The notes under the pieces are model-generated. The model saw nothing but the letters and a program-made list of their open reading frames with translations. It was not told the origin of the DNA and did not search any database. Positions 17,040 through 25,031 of a DNA stretch of 64,000 nt are shown here, piece after piece. The stretch spans positions 1 to 64,000 of the forward strand of contig JACDUA010000007.1 in the NCBI GenBank assembly GCA_013519935.1, read 5' to 3'. The stretch is from Ectothiorhodospiraceae bacterium WFHF3C12 (GTDB lineage: Bacteria; Pseudomonadota; Gammaproteobacteria; Nitrococcales; Nitrococcaceae). Both the position numbers and the translations under genes were made by a program. Within the stretch, counting starts at the first letter, position 1. Each line of letters opens with the position of its first letter.

Positions 17040-17821
17040 CCCGAGTCCCCCTCTCGCTCCGTAGCCCCCGGGGCTTCAATCGTGTCCTGGTAGGCGTGCC
17101 AGGTCGCGTAGCCGATCACCGGCAACGTAATGACCAGGCCCAGGTACGCCGTTGCGAAGCCGACCAGCACCGAGATCAGGATCAGGGCCGCCCAGATCAC
17201 CATGACGCCCTTGTTTCGCAGCACCGCCATAAAGCTGGTGATGACCGCGGATATCACGTCGGCTCGGCGGTCCATCATCATGGGCAGGGAAAAGGCGCTG
17301 ACGGCGAAGGCGACGGCGGCGAAGACCGCGCCCACGGCGGTCCCGATACTGAAGAACGCCACCAGCTGGTAGAGGCTCGGGTCGCTCAGGGCGGGGAAGA
17401 AGACGTGCACCATGGCCGCGGCGCGCGCCCAGACGAGCAACACGATGAGCAGCACCACGGCGAAGATCAGCTCATTGCCGAAGTTGCTGCGCACGGCCTG
17501 CAGCGACCCGGCGATGCTCGGCGGTTGTCCCAGCTGGAGCCGTCGGCTGGTTTCGTACAGCGCGAAGGCCAGCACCGGGGCAATGAGCATGAAACCGGTG
17601 AGGAGGCTGAACATGAAAACCCAGTTGCCCGTGAGTATCATCACTCCCGTAATGGCGTAGCTGGCCAGCACCAGAATGGCGCCGTAGGCGAAGCTGTGTG
17701 CCGGGGCGCGCCGGAAATCCGCCCAGCCGGCCCGCAGCCAGCGCCAGGGGGCAGCGGGCGAGAGGTCCCGCACGCCGGGCAGCGGGACATGATCCTCCTC
17801 CGGGGGTGTCTGCTCGGTCAT
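17036..17821 (-). CDS. DUF2189-type multi-spanning membrane protein
   Basis: 261 residues with about six hydrophobic helices after a Pro/Glu-rich cytoplasmic N-terminus. The order PWRWLRAGWADFRRAPAHSFAYGAILVLAS, then GFMLIAPVLAFALYETSRRLQLGQPPS and a PMMMDRRADVISAVITSFMAVLRN loop, is the DUF2189 pattern. The role is unknown. ATG 17821 was chosen; a GTG at 17839 would add six residues. It is cotranscribed with, and overlaps, the methyltransferase. Confidence 0.82.
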   Translation of the reverse strand: MTEQTPPEEDHVPLPGVRDLSPAAPWRWLRAGWADFRRAPAHSFAYGAILVLASYAITGVMILTGNWVFMFSLLTGFMLIAPVLAFALYETSRRLQLGQPPSIAGSLQAVRSNFGNELIFAVVLLIVLLVWARAAAMVHVFFPALSDPSLYQLVAFFSIGTAVGAVFAAVAFAVSAFSLPMMMDRRADVISAVITSFMAVLRNKGVMVIWAALILISVLVGFATAYLGLVITLPVIGYATWHAYQDTIEAPGATEREGDSG

Positions 17822-17969
17822 AGTCGTTGTCGTAGACACGTGGGAGTCCGAATATCGCGCGGATTCGCGCGCGCTGGCAAGGCCCGGCCACATTTCGGAA
17901 CAAGGCACGGGCTGTCCGGCGCGTCCCCAGTGCTATGCTGTCGCCGCGCATCGCACCCGGGGAGGCCAC

Positions 17970-18812
17970 GTGACCGTATCCATCCGCCGCCTGGACCCCA
18001 GGCGATTCATCACCCTTTTGAGCCAGCTCCACGCCGAGTCTGGCGTGGCCAAGAATCCGCGCCGCTTCGACCCCCGCGCCGGCGTCGTATTGCTGACGGT
18101 AGCCGTCTGCCTGCTGATGCTGCACTACCTGAAATACCGCAGTAGCTTCCACGCCACCCTGGAATGGATCGCGCCGTGGTTCGATCTCTCGCCGCGTGAG
18201 CTGGTTACCATGGTGCGCCGGCATCCCTATGGCGATCTCTTTTCCCAGGCCTGGTGGGGCAGCTGGCACGTCATTACCTACGTCCTCATTCCGGTGCTGG
18301 TGCTCAAGCTGGTCCTGAAGGATCGGCTGCGGGACATGGGGCTCGGTTTGGGAAGCCTGTCCAGGCACTGGGGCTGGTACGTGCTGCTGGCCTCGCCGAT
18401 TCTGGTCTTCGTGGTGCTGGCCAGCTACCGGCCGGACTTCGTGAATTACTATCCGTTCTACCGCCAGGCCCATCTGAGCTGGATGGATTTGCTGCTCTGG
18501 GAAGCCATCTACCTCCTGCAGTTCGTGTGCCTGGAATTCTTCTTCCGCGGCTTCTTCATTCACGCCCTGCGCCCGGCGATGGGTGTGAACGCCGTGTTCG
18601 TCATGTGCGTGCCCTACCTGATGATCCATTTCCCCAAGCCCTGGCTGGAGGCCACCGGCGCGATCCTGTTCGGGCTCTTCCTCGGGGTGCTGTCCATGCG
18701 CTCGCGCTCCATCTGGGGCGGCGTCGGCGTGCATCTGGCCATCGCCGCGGGCATGGACATCGCCGCGTTGATCCAGGGGCCGGGGCTGCCGAAGACCCTG
18801 CTGCGTTTTTAG
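17970..18812 (+). CDS. CPBP-family intramembrane metalloprotease (first in window)
   Basis: 280 residues with several membrane helices. The family motifs are present: glutamate motif LEFFFRGFFIHAL, and histidine motif MIHFPKPWLEATGAILFGLFLG. CPBP (CAAX-protease-like) proteins act in the inner membrane; most bacterial members have unknown substrates. The GTG start has a GGGGAGG Shine-Dalgarno 6-7 nt upstream. Its stop codon is the first part of an inverted repeat (18811-19062), so an element appears to have inserted right at the gene end. Confidence 0.85.
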   Translation: MTVSIRRLDPRRFITLLSQLHAESGVAKNPRRFDPRAGVVLLTVAVCLLMLHYLKYRSSFHATLEWIAPWFDLSPRELVTMVRRHPYGDLFSQAWWGSWHVITYVLIPVLVLKLVLKDRLRDMGLGLGSLSRHWGWYVLLASPILVFVVLASYRPDFVNYYPFYRQAHLSWMDLLLWEAIYLLQFVCLEFFFRGFFIHALRPAMGVNAVFVMCVPYLMIHFPKPWLEATGAILFGLFLGVLSMRSRSIWGGVGVHLAIAAGMDIAALIQGPGLPKTLLRF

Positions 18813-19062
18813 CCACGGATGGACACAGATGAACACGGATAATTCCGGTGAGCCCGCGTAGCCGGTCCCTGGCACCCTTGGCACGAAGCCCAGCCGCGAC
18901 TTCTCGTAAGGTTGTGCGCGGCCAGGGGCCGCTCCTACACGATCGGGCGGCGACAGGAGAGCTCATACAAGGCCCGGCGCCTCGCGACACTCCTACGATA
19001 TGCGGTCTCGCCTCGCAGGATGACTTGGGGCCATCCGTGTTCATCCGTGTTCATCTGTGGCT
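18811..19062. repeat. MITE-like element bounded by 30-bp inverted repeats
   Basis: The left end begins AGCCACGGATGGACAC (18811-18840). The right end (19033-19062), read on the other strand, matches it at 27 of 30 positions. The ends are rich in a repeating GATGAACACG unit. The 190 bp between them carry two REP-like segments. There is no ORF of its own. This terminal sequence type recurs in many bacterial genomes. Confidence 0.6.
18914..18940 (-). repeat. REP-like hairpin inside the MITE-like element
   Basis: Read on the minus strand it is GTGTAGGAGCGGCCCCTGGC followed by CGCGCACA, the GTAGGAGCGG..CCGCG form seen elsewhere in the window. A second, degenerate GTAGGAG copy ends near 18996. Confidence 0.6.
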
Positions 19063-19120
19063 AAGAAAAACGGTTGTGGCAGAATCGAGCCTTCCGTGAG
19101 CAAGCAGGGTGGACGGCCGT

Positions 19121-19540
19121 ATGGTGGCCATGACCGTTGATGAGCTGCAGGCGTTTCTCGACGCGCACTTCCCCCATCACACCGGCAAGGTGGAGTCGGT
19201 GGGGCGACACACCGCCCGCATGAGACTGCCCGTGGGCGACGAGCACCTGCGCCCCGGCGGTACCGTCTCGGGTCCCACCATGATGGCGCTGGCCGATTCC
19301 TGCATGTACGTCGCCATCCTCGGGCAGATCGGCCCCGTGGCGCTGGCGGTCACCACCAACCTCAACATCAACTTCCTGCGCCGGCCCGAGCCGCGGGACA
19401 TGATTGCCGAGACCCGCCTGCTCAAGCTGGGCAAGCGCCTCGCCGTCGGCGAGGTCGGTCTCTATTCCGAGGGCGACGAGGAGCCGGTTGCCCACGTGAC
19501 CGCCACCTACTCCATACCGCCGGATCGTGGGGACGGCTGA
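19121..19540 (+). CDS. PaaI-family hotdog thioesterase
   Basis: 139 residues. The hotdog core is visible: LRPGGTVSGPTMMALADSCMYVAIL (central helix with catalytic acidic residue) followed by ALAVTTNLNINFLRRPEPRDMIAETRLLKLGKRLAVGEVGLYS. Such enzymes hydrolyse acyl-CoA thioesters in the cytoplasm. ATG 19121 has AGGGTGG upstream; GTG 19109 is an alternative. It is followed 2 bp later by the YdcF-type gene and then the isochorismatase-like gene, forming a likely operon. Confidence 0.88.
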   Translation: MVAMTVDELQAFLDAHFPHHTGKVESVGRHTARMRLPVGDEHLRPGGTVSGPTMMALADSCMYVAILGQIGPVALAVTTNLNINFLRRPEPRDMIAETRLLKLGKRLAVGEVGLYSEGDEEPVAHVTATYSIPPDRGDG

Positions 19541-19542
19541 AG

Positions 19543-20439
19543 TTGCGCCAGCGCATCAGCGGTTACCATCAGGATGAGCTTGGAGACTGGGTGGCGGAGC
19601 TGGCCTGCGGCCATCAGCAACATGTGCGCCACCAGCCGCCCTGGTTCAATCGCCCGTGGGCGGCCACGGAGGCCGGGCGCCGCGCCTACCTGGGGATGCC
19701 GCTGGACTGCCCGTACTGCGATCGGGAAGGTCCGCGGGTGCAGCCGCCCCGGCCGAATCGTTGGGGCCGGGTGCTGGAGCACGTCCGCAACATGCAGCTG
19801 GACGGCTTCTGGGCGCTATGCCTTGGCGTGCTGCTCACGGTGGTCACCGTCGGGTTGTCGTTGCTGCCGTTCCTCGTCCAGGTGCTCTGGGTCGCCGCCC
19901 GCACCCGTTGCCGGGTCGGGGCGGCACCCGTGGCCGCCGTGTTCGGCGTCTGCCTCACGGACAACCAGGTTGGTGCCGAGTATGCACGGCGGCTTGAGCG
20001 GGGCCTGGCGTTGCTGGAAGCGGGGGAGGTCGAGTACCTGCTGCTGCTCGGCGGGGTTACCGGGGACGCCGCGCGATCGGAGGCGGAGGCCGGGCGGGCG
20101 CTGCTGCAGGCGCGGGGTGTGGCCGGCGATCGTATCTTCACAGAGGATCTCTCCAGGCACACCCTGGAGAACCTGCGCAACGCCCGGGAGCTCGCCCGCG
20201 ACCGTGGTTGGCCGGAACTGGTGCTGGTCAGCAGCCGCTACCATCTTGCGCGCGTGGGCCTGACGGCGCGGGGGCTATCCCTGAGCTACCGCCTGTGCGC
20301 CGCCGAGAGCCGGTTGCGGCTCACCCCCGGCTTGATCGGTTGCGGCCTCCGGGAGGCCTTCTATCTTCAGTGGTACTGGTGCGGCAAGCTCTGGTCGGTG
20401 CTGACCCGCAACCACAAGAGCCTGGAGCGAATCAGCTAA
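19543..20439 (+). CDS. DUF3565-YdcF (DUF218) fusion protein
   Basis: 298 residues with a TTG start right after the thioesterase stop. Residues 1-60 (ISGYHQDELGDWVAELACGH, then QHVRHQPPW and PLDCPYCD) match the small DUF3565 domain, whose Cys/His residues could bind a metal. Residues ~86-112 are a membrane helix. Residues ~128-285 are a DUF218/SanA/YdcF-type domain (AAVFGVCLTDNQ, LLLLGGVTGD, EDLSRHTLENLRNAREL, LVSSRYHLARVGL). YdcF relatives act in the envelope. DUF3565 is normally free-standing, so the fusion is unusual. The stop shares a base with the next start. Confidence 0.8.
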   Translation: MRQRISGYHQDELGDWVAELACGHQQHVRHQPPWFNRPWAATEAGRRAYLGMPLDCPYCDREGPRVQPPRPNRWGRVLEHVRNMQLDGFWALCLGVLLTVVTVGLSLLPFLVQVLWVAARTRCRVGAAPVAAVFGVCLTDNQVGAEYARRLERGLALLEAGEVEYLLLLGGVTGDAARSEAEAGRALLQARGVAGDRIFTEDLSRHTLENLRNARELARDRGWPELVLVSSRYHLARVGLTARGLSLSYRLCAAESRLRLTPGLIGCGLREAFYLQWYWCGKLWSVLTRNHKSLERIS

Positions 20440-20984
20440 TGCTACTCAGCGCGAACGAGTCCTTCGTTCTGGCCATCGATTGCCAGGAGAAGCTGATGCC
20501 CGCCATCGACGGCGGCGAAGCCGTGGTCGATGCCATTCGCTGGCTGATGGATGTCGCCGGTGAGCTGTCGGTGCCGGTGCTGGCGTCGGAGCAGTATCCG
20601 AAAGGGCTCGGTAGGACGGTGCCGGCCCTCGCCGAGCGGCTGGATGCGGATCGGACCCTGGAGAAGACCTGCTTTTCCTGCTGCGCCGAGCAGGAATTCC
20701 GCGCCCGGCTGCATGCACTCGGCCGGCGGCAGGCGATTGTCGCAGGCGTTGAATCGCACGTGTGCGTGCTGCAGACCGTTCTGGGGCTGATCGGCGAGGG
20801 CTGGCAGGTGTTCGTAATGCGGGAGGGCATTTCCTCGCGCCGGCCCAGCGACCTGGAGCTGGCCATGGCCCGCATGCGCCAGTGCGGTGCGCAGATCGTC
20901 AGTCGGGAGATGGTCGCCTTCGAATGGATGCACCGGGCGGGCACGGACCAGTTCCGGCACATCACCCGGCAGTACATACGCTAG
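20439..20984 (+). CDS. Isochorismatase-family cysteine hydrolase (YcaC-like)
   Basis: 181 residues. The catalytic triad of the family is readable: Asp14 (AIDCQEKLM), Lys76 (TLEKTCFSC) and Cys109 (GVESHVCVLQT), with the cis-peptide ESHVC motif. It matches the YcaC-type branch, whose substrate is unknown. ATG 20439 overlaps the preceding TAA by one base, so it is in the thioesterase/YdcF transcript. Confidence 0.9.
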   Translation: MLLSANESFVLAIDCQEKLMPAIDGGEAVVDAIRWLMDVAGELSVPVLASEQYPKGLGRTVPALAERLDADRTLEKTCFSCCAEQEFRARLHALGRRQAIVAGVESHVCVLQTVLGLIGEGWQVFVMREGISSRRPSDLELAMARMRQCGAQIVSREMVAFEWMHRAGTDQFRHITRQYIR

Positions 20985-20992
20985 GCCCGGCG

Positions 20993-21538
20993 TCAGTAGA
21001 GGTCGTAGAAATAGCTTAGCGAGATGTACCAGGCGTCGGCGTTGAAGAAGCTCTGTTCGATCTCCAGGGCCCCTTCCGGCACCGTCCAGCCGACTCCGAG
21101 GCCTCCGGCGAAGTCTGTTCTTGTGCGGCTGCTGTCATCGTCATACAGGCGCTGGCGGCCGACGCCAGCGCGGGCCTTGAGATACGGCGAGCCGCCGCTT
21201 CGATAGACCGCGAACAGGGCCGACGAACGGTTGTTGGTGTTGTCCGAGGGGCCGGGCTCTTCTCCGGGCCGGGGCACGGCGCTGCCGGTCCAAAGGGCCT
21301 CAACCGACACGCCGTGGACGCCCGGAAGCCGCAGGCCGAAGCCGATACCGGCGTTGATGGCCACACCATCGTCCATCTGGAAGTATTTCGGTGACAGGGC
21401 GCCGGTCGTGACGCCCACGTAGCTCGCTGGTTCCCGCTCCGCGTGGGCGCATGGCACAGCGGCAAGCAGGGTCATCCCCAGGCAAACCGTACTCGGGCGT
21501 CGAAGCAAGGTGTCCGTCCCCCTGTCAATGCGGATCAC
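20993..21538 (-). CDS. Predicted outer-membrane beta-barrel protein
   Basis: 181 residues with an N-terminal signal peptide (TVCLGMTLLAAVPCAHA). Alternating-hydrophobicity strands end in the aromatic C-terminal signature YISLSYFYDLY, as needed for BAM insertion. Repeats of Gly-x-Gly strands (NAGIGFGLRL, AGGLGVGWTV) suggest a small 8-stranded OmpA/OmpW-like barrel. No specific function is recognised. It is convergent with the isochorismatase-like gene (8 bp apart). Confidence 0.7.
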   Translation of the reverse strand: MIRIDRGTDTLLRRPSTVCLGMTLLAAVPCAHAEREPASYVGVTTGALSPKYFQMDDGVAINAGIGFGLRLPGVHGVSVEALWTGSAVPRPGEEPGPSDNTNNRSSALFAVYRSGGSPYLKARAGVGRQRLYDDDSSRTRTDFAGGLGVGWTVPEGALEIEQSFFNADAWYISLSYFYDLY

Positions 21539-21618
21539 ACCCGGTATATCGGCAGGCCATGGCGCTATCTGAGGGAGAGAACGAACCCCGCGGCCGTTGA
21601 TTGCGGCGATTCAGAACG

Positions 21619-21660
21619 GGGCCCATGGGCGGTTTGGGGGAGGCGCCGCGCCATGGGCCC
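21619..21660. repeat. Perfect 10-bp inverted repeat between genes
   Basis: GGGCCCATGG at 21619-21628 and CCATGGGCCC at 21651-21660, separated by 22 bp. No T-run follows, so it is either a weak terminator for the minus-strand DUF2892 gene or a repeat remnant. Confidence 0.5.
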
Positions 21661-21675
21661 AAGGGCCGAGCCGGT

Positions 21676-21903
21676 TCAGGCCGCGTGGGCGGAACGGCCG
21701 GTGTCGCTATGCTGGTCGTCCCGGAGGCCGGCCTTGCGCAGGATGGCTATCATCGGGCACCACTTGGTGAAGGCCGACTGCATCAGGTTGATGCCCACGA
21801 AGCCCGTGAAAAGCAGCCATGCGGGATGGACGAAATAGGCCAGGGCGGCGCTCAGCAAGACGAATGCGCCGGCGATCAGGCGGAGTGCGTCATTGACGGT
21901 CAT
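21676..21903 (-). CDS. DUF2892 (YgaP-type) small membrane protein
   Basis: 75 residues with two membrane helices (LRLIAGAFVLLSAALAYFVH; WLLFTGFVGINLMQSAF) and the conserved cysteine motif TKWCPMIAILRKAGL after the second. This is the membrane domain that follows rhodanese in E. coli YgaP; here it stands alone. It is divergent from an ArsR regulator, the same arrangement as ygaP/ygaV, which suggests reactive-sulfur or sulfide handling (inference). Confidence 0.85.
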   Translation of the reverse strand: MTVNDALRLIAGAFVLLSAALAYFVHPAWLLFTGFVGINLMQSAFTKWCPMIAILRKAGLRDDQHSDTGRSAHAA

Positions 21904-21940
21904 GGTTCTCTGCTCCTCGTTGTTGCAGCTTGAGAATTAG

Positions 21941-21962
21941 TATATAACGATATAGTTATATA
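21941..21962. promoter_or_regulatory. Operator palindrome in the DUF2892/arsR divergent promoter
   Basis: TATATAAC-GATATA-GTTATATA: perfect 8-bp arms with a 6-bp spacer. The AT-rich dyad stands out in GC-rich DNA and resembles ArsR/BigR operators. It probably overlaps both promoters, which would allow control of both genes by the adjacent ArsR protein. Confidence 0.65.
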
Positions 21963-22016
21963 CGCAATAGATTTGATTGAGGTACAATAGGACCGTTGAG
22001 TCAGAGAGGTTCAATC

Positions 22017-22355
22017 GTGGAGCAGTTGAGCGACGACACCTTGCAGCTTATTGCCGGGCATTTCCGCGTGCTCAGCGAGCCCGTGCGGCTGAGGCTGCTG
22101 CATGTGCTGCGCGACGGGGAGGCGAGCGTCAATGAGCTCGCCGACGCGCTGGGCATCTCCCAGCCCAGTGCCTCGAAGCATCTCGCCGTGTTGCGGGATC
22201 AGGGTCTTGTAAAGCGCCGCAAGGAGGGGACATCGGCGCGCTTCAGCATTGCCGCCGACTTCGTGTTCGAAATCTGCGACATCGTCTGCGATGGTGTGAG
22301 AACCGAGCTGGAGCGACGCCAGTCGGTACTTCCCCCGCAACGCACCGCGAGCTAG
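22017..22355 (+). CDS. ArsR-family regulator (BigR/YgaV-like)
   Basis: 112 residues. The winged helix-turn-helix is clear (VRLRLLHVLRDGEASVNELADALGISQPSASKHLAVLRDQGLVKRRKEG). The only cysteines are Cys87 and Cys91 (FEICDIVCDGV) in the last helix. Persulfide-sensing BigR/SqrR proteins use one cysteine there and one near the second helix, so the sensing chemistry here may differ. GTG 22017 with an AGAGAGG Shine-Dalgarno 7 nt upstream is preferred over TTG 21996. Divergent from the DUF2892 gene with a palindrome between. Confidence 0.88.
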   Translation: MEQLSDDTLQLIAGHFRVLSEPVRLRLLHVLRDGEASVNELADALGISQPSASKHLAVLRDQGLVKRRKEGTSARFSIAADFVFEICDIVCDGVRTELERRQSVLPPQRTAS

Positions 22356-22397
22356 ACACGCTCCCGGAAGCCGGGTCCGCGAGTGCGATGGAAGAGC

Positions 22398-22419
22398 GGG
22401 GCCGTCGCGTGACGGCCCC
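22398..22419. terminator. Terminator-type hairpin between convergent genes
   Basis: Perfect 9-bp stem GGGGCCGTC / GACGGCCCC with a GCGT loop, between arsR and the FKBP gene. No strong T-run. Confidence 0.5.
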
Positions 22420-22430
22420 GACGCGGGCTA

Positions 22431-22895
22431 TCAGCCGTGGACGTGGCCGTGCTCCAGCTCTTCTTCGGTGGCGTCACGGACCTCGACGACATTGACGTCG
22501 AAGTTCAGCGTCACGCCGGCCAGCGGATGGTTGGCATCCACCAGCACCTGCTCGTCGCCGACCTCGGCGACCGTGATGATCTGCACGCCGCCCTCGGTCT
22601 GGGCCTGGAACTGCATGCCGGGCTCCAGCGTGTCGACGCCCTCGAAAAGGTTGCGCGGCACCTGCTGCTTGAGGTTCTCGTCGCGCTGGCCGTAGCCTTC
22701 ATCCGGCTGAACCGTCACGTTGACCTGTGAACCGCTCTCCTCGCCCTCCAGGGCGCGCTCCAGGCCGGGGATGATGTTGCCCGCGCCCTGGATGTACTTC
22801 AGCGGCTCCCGGTTGGCCGAGGTGTCCAGCGTGTTGCCATCGTCGTCGGTCAGCGTGTAGTCAATGGCAACGACCTTGTTCTTGCTGATCTGCAT
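22431..22895 (-). CDS. FKBP-type peptidyl-prolyl isomerase, SlyD-like
   Basis: 154 residues. The FKBP core (VVAIDYTLTDDDGNTLD, NIIPGLERALEGEESGSQVNVTVQPDEGYGQRDENL) surrounds the inserted IF chaperone domain (QVPRNLFEGVDTLEPGMQFQAQTEGG...VDANHPLAGVTLNFDV). The His-containing C-terminus (EELEHGHVHG) is a much shorter metal-binding tail than E. coli SlyD. It acts as a cytoplasmic folding catalyst and may handle nickel, but no hydrogenase gene is adjacent. Confidence 0.93.
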   Translation of the reverse strand: MQISKNKVVAIDYTLTDDDGNTLDTSANREPLKYIQGAGNIIPGLERALEGEESGSQVNVTVQPDEGYGQRDENLKQQVPRNLFEGVDTLEPGMQFQAQTEGGVQIITVAEVGDEQVLVDANHPLAGVTLNFDVNVVEVRDATEEELEHGHVHG

Positions 22896-23041
22896 GTAAT
22901 GATGCCCTCTGGTGGCGATTGATTTCGGGAAACTCAGCGGTTCCCTCGGAGTTGCCCCGGAACGCCGTCCGTCAGCGTCCGCGTTTCCGTCAGGGCGTCT
23001 TGGTCGTGTTCCAGCGCGCTTGAGGGACAGCGAAGTGCTTT

Positions 23042-23791
23042 ATGAGACAACATCTTACTATTCTAGGGGCCATGCCTGGCGCTTCCAAGGGCACACCCGA
23101 CGGGCTGCGCTGGCTGGCCGCCGTGTTGCCGGCTGCCTGCGTGCCCGTGCTGGCGTCGCTGCTGTATTTTCAATGGCTGAGCGACGCCGTCTGGGTGCAG
23201 ACCGTTTACCTGGCCGCCAAGGCCTTTACCGTGGTCTGGCCGGTTCTGGCGCTGGCTCTGCTGCTCGACCGCCGGCCGCTGCTGCCGGCGCCACATTGGC
23301 CCAGGGACCTGCGGGCATTGCCGATGGGGCTGCTCAGCGGCTTGCTGATCGTCGCGGCGCTCCTCGCGCTGCTGGCCACGCCCCTGAACGCGCTGCTGGA
23401 CACCGCGGCCCCGGCGGTCCGGGAAAAGGTGGCGACTTTCGGGATCGGAGAGCACTACTGGGCGTTCGCCGTGGGATTCTCGGTGATCCATGCGGGCATC
23501 GAGGAGTACTACTGGCGGTGGTTCCTGTTCGGGAGCCTGCGGCGGCGCCTGCCTGCCGGTGCCGCCCATGCCCTGGCCGCGGTGGCCTTCGCGGCCCATC
23601 ACGTCGTGGTGGGCGCCACGTTCTTTGGTCTTGCACTGGGGCTGCTGCTGGGCGCCTGCGTGGCCGCGGGCGGGGTCATCTGGAGTCTGATGCTGGCCCG
23701 CCAGGACACGCTGGCGGGGGCGTGGCTCTCCCACATCCTGGTGGATCTGGGACTCGCCTATGTCGGATACCGGCTGCTGACCGCGTACTGA
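23042..23791 (+). CDS. CPBP-family intramembrane metalloprotease (second in window)
   Basis: 249 residues with six or more hydrophobic helices. Motif 1 is IEEYYWRWFLFGSLRRRL, motif 2 the FAAHHVVVGATFFG segment, motif 3 WLSHILVDLGLAY. It is unrelated in detail to the copy at 18 kb. No clear Shine-Dalgarno; ATG 23042 or 23072 may be the start. It stands alone between the FKBP and PilZ genes. Substrate unknown. Confidence 0.82.
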   Translation: MRQHLTILGAMPGASKGTPDGLRWLAAVLPAACVPVLASLLYFQWLSDAVWVQTVYLAAKAFTVVWPVLALALLLDRRPLLPAPHWPRDLRALPMGLLSGLLIVAALLALLATPLNALLDTAAPAVREKVATFGIGEHYWAFAVGFSVIHAGIEEYYWRWFLFGSLRRRLPAGAAHALAAVAFAAHHVVVGATFFGLALGLLLGACVAAGGVIWSLMLARQDTLAGAWLSHILVDLGLAYVGYRLLTAY

Positions 23792-23801
23792 GCGCGCCGG
23801 C

Positions 23802-24149
23802 TTACTGAGTCATCAGGCGGTACCGTTCCGCCAGCTCGGCGATGCGGGCGCGATCGTCTTCGGAGACTTCCCGGAACTCGAAGCCCGAATTGTGGAAAAC
23901 CGCGTTGCGCTCCTTGCGGCACCACTTGCTTTCCGCCACCACGTCGATGTGGTTGCTGTCCTGGATCTGCTCGTCCAGCTCCATGCGCAGATTGTAGGTG
24001 CGGTTCTCATCGATGGGCTCCTCGCTCTGGAGCATGCCGCCGTCCACGGTCACATCGGTGAGGTAACCCACGAGCTCGTCGGTATCCCGATCGATGACGG
24101 GCAGGTATTGATCCACTACATCTCGCGGACGACGCCGGAAGTCCTTCAT
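23802..24149 (-). CDS. PilZ-domain protein
   Basis: 115 residues. MKDFRRRPRDVVDQYLPVIDRDTDELVGYLTDVTVDGGML contains the RxxxR and [D/N]xSxxG-type elements of PilZ, here with Thr-Val-Asp-Gly-Gly in place of the usual DxSxxG, so c-di-GMP affinity could be altered. ATG 24149 has an AGGGAGG Shine-Dalgarno 7 nt upstream; the longer 24176 start is less likely. A CRP-like dyad lies about 86 bp upstream. Convergent with the CPBP gene. Confidence 0.8.
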   Translation of the reverse strand: MKDFRRRPRDVVDQYLPVIDRDTDELVGYLTDVTVDGGMLQSEEPIDENRTYNLRMELDEQIQDSNHIDVVAESKWCRKERNAVFHNSGFEFREVSEDDRARIAELAERYRLMTQ

Positions 24150-24234
24150 AGTCGCCTCCCTGATACCTTTTCCCAAGGGGGATAGCCAAACTATGCGTCG
24201 CGCAGGCCGGTTTGTCTACTCGTTCTGCCAACTC

Positions 24235-24250
24235 CGTGAACTGGATCACG
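24235..24250. promoter_or_regulatory. CRP-like dyad upstream of the PilZ gene
   Basis: CGTGA-ACTGGA-TCACG has the GTGA-N6-TCAC core of CRP-family sites, 86 bp upstream of the PilZ start. A single match of this length can occur by chance. Confidence 0.3.
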
Positions 24251-24424
24251 GCCCGTGGCATAGCGAAGGCGAGGAAGCGCGTCATGCCCGACTGAGCAGC
24301 CAGTCACATTTCGCGGCGACCGCGTTTAGCACGCGTCCGTGCGCGGGCTAAGCTTGGACATCAGGACGATACCAACCCGCCCCGCGGATGTTTCATCGTC
24401 CGCAGGACGCAAGGAGGCCGGCCC

Positions 24425-24919
24425 ATGCAACTGGAGGGTTCCTGCCGCTGTGGCGCGGTTCGCTTCCGCGTTGAGGCGGACTGCCCGGCGCCTTACCAGC
24501 GGTGCTATTGCAGCATCTGCCGCAAGACCGCCGGTGGCGGCGGCTTCGCCATCAACCTGGGGGCTCTCGCCGAGACCCTGGCCGTGGATGGCGAGACGGC
24601 GGTAGCCCGCTACAGCGCCAGCATTCCGGGACCGCACGGCGAGAGCGCGGTCAGCCCTGCCCGCCGTGCCTTCTGCGGATACTGCGCCAGCGCGCTGTGG
24701 GTGTTCGATCCGCGTTGGCCCGAGCTGATTCATCCTTTCGCGTCCGCCGCTGACAGTGTTCTGCCAACGCCGCCGGAGGTCGTGCACATCATGTTGCGCC
24801 ATGCCGCGTCCTGGTGCGACGTGCCGCCGCGCGGCACGCCGGGGCACCGGCACTTCGACGGATACCCCGATGAGTCCCTGCGCGACTGGCACCAGCGGCA
24901 CGGCCTGCTGGAGAGGTGA
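24425..24919 (+). CDS. GFA-family (CENP-V/GFA) zinc protein
   Basis: 164 residues. Zinc-ligand motifs of the family are in order: GSCRCGAVRF, CYCSICRKTAGG and FCGYCASALWVF. Members include glutathione-dependent formaldehyde-activating enzyme, but most have no known substrate. The C-terminal RHAASWCDVPPRGTPGHRHFDGYPDESLRDWHQRHGL is typical of a proteobacterial subgroup annotated only as GFA family. No formaldehyde genes are adjacent. Confidence 0.87.
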   Translation: MQLEGSCRCGAVRFRVEADCPAPYQRCYCSICRKTAGGGGFAINLGALAETLAVDGETAVARYSASIPGPHGESAVSPARRAFCGYCASALWVFDPRWPELIHPFASAADSVLPTPPEVVHIMLRHAASWCDVPPRGTPGHRHFDGYPDESLRDWHQRHGLLER

Positions 24920-25031
24920 GCTGAAAAACAGGGCGGGGCGTACCCAAAACGGTCACAAACGCTATACTGGCCGAAATTTGCGTCCGGCTTACGTAAACGT
25001 CAATATGGAACCGGAGTACAAGGAGCGTTAC

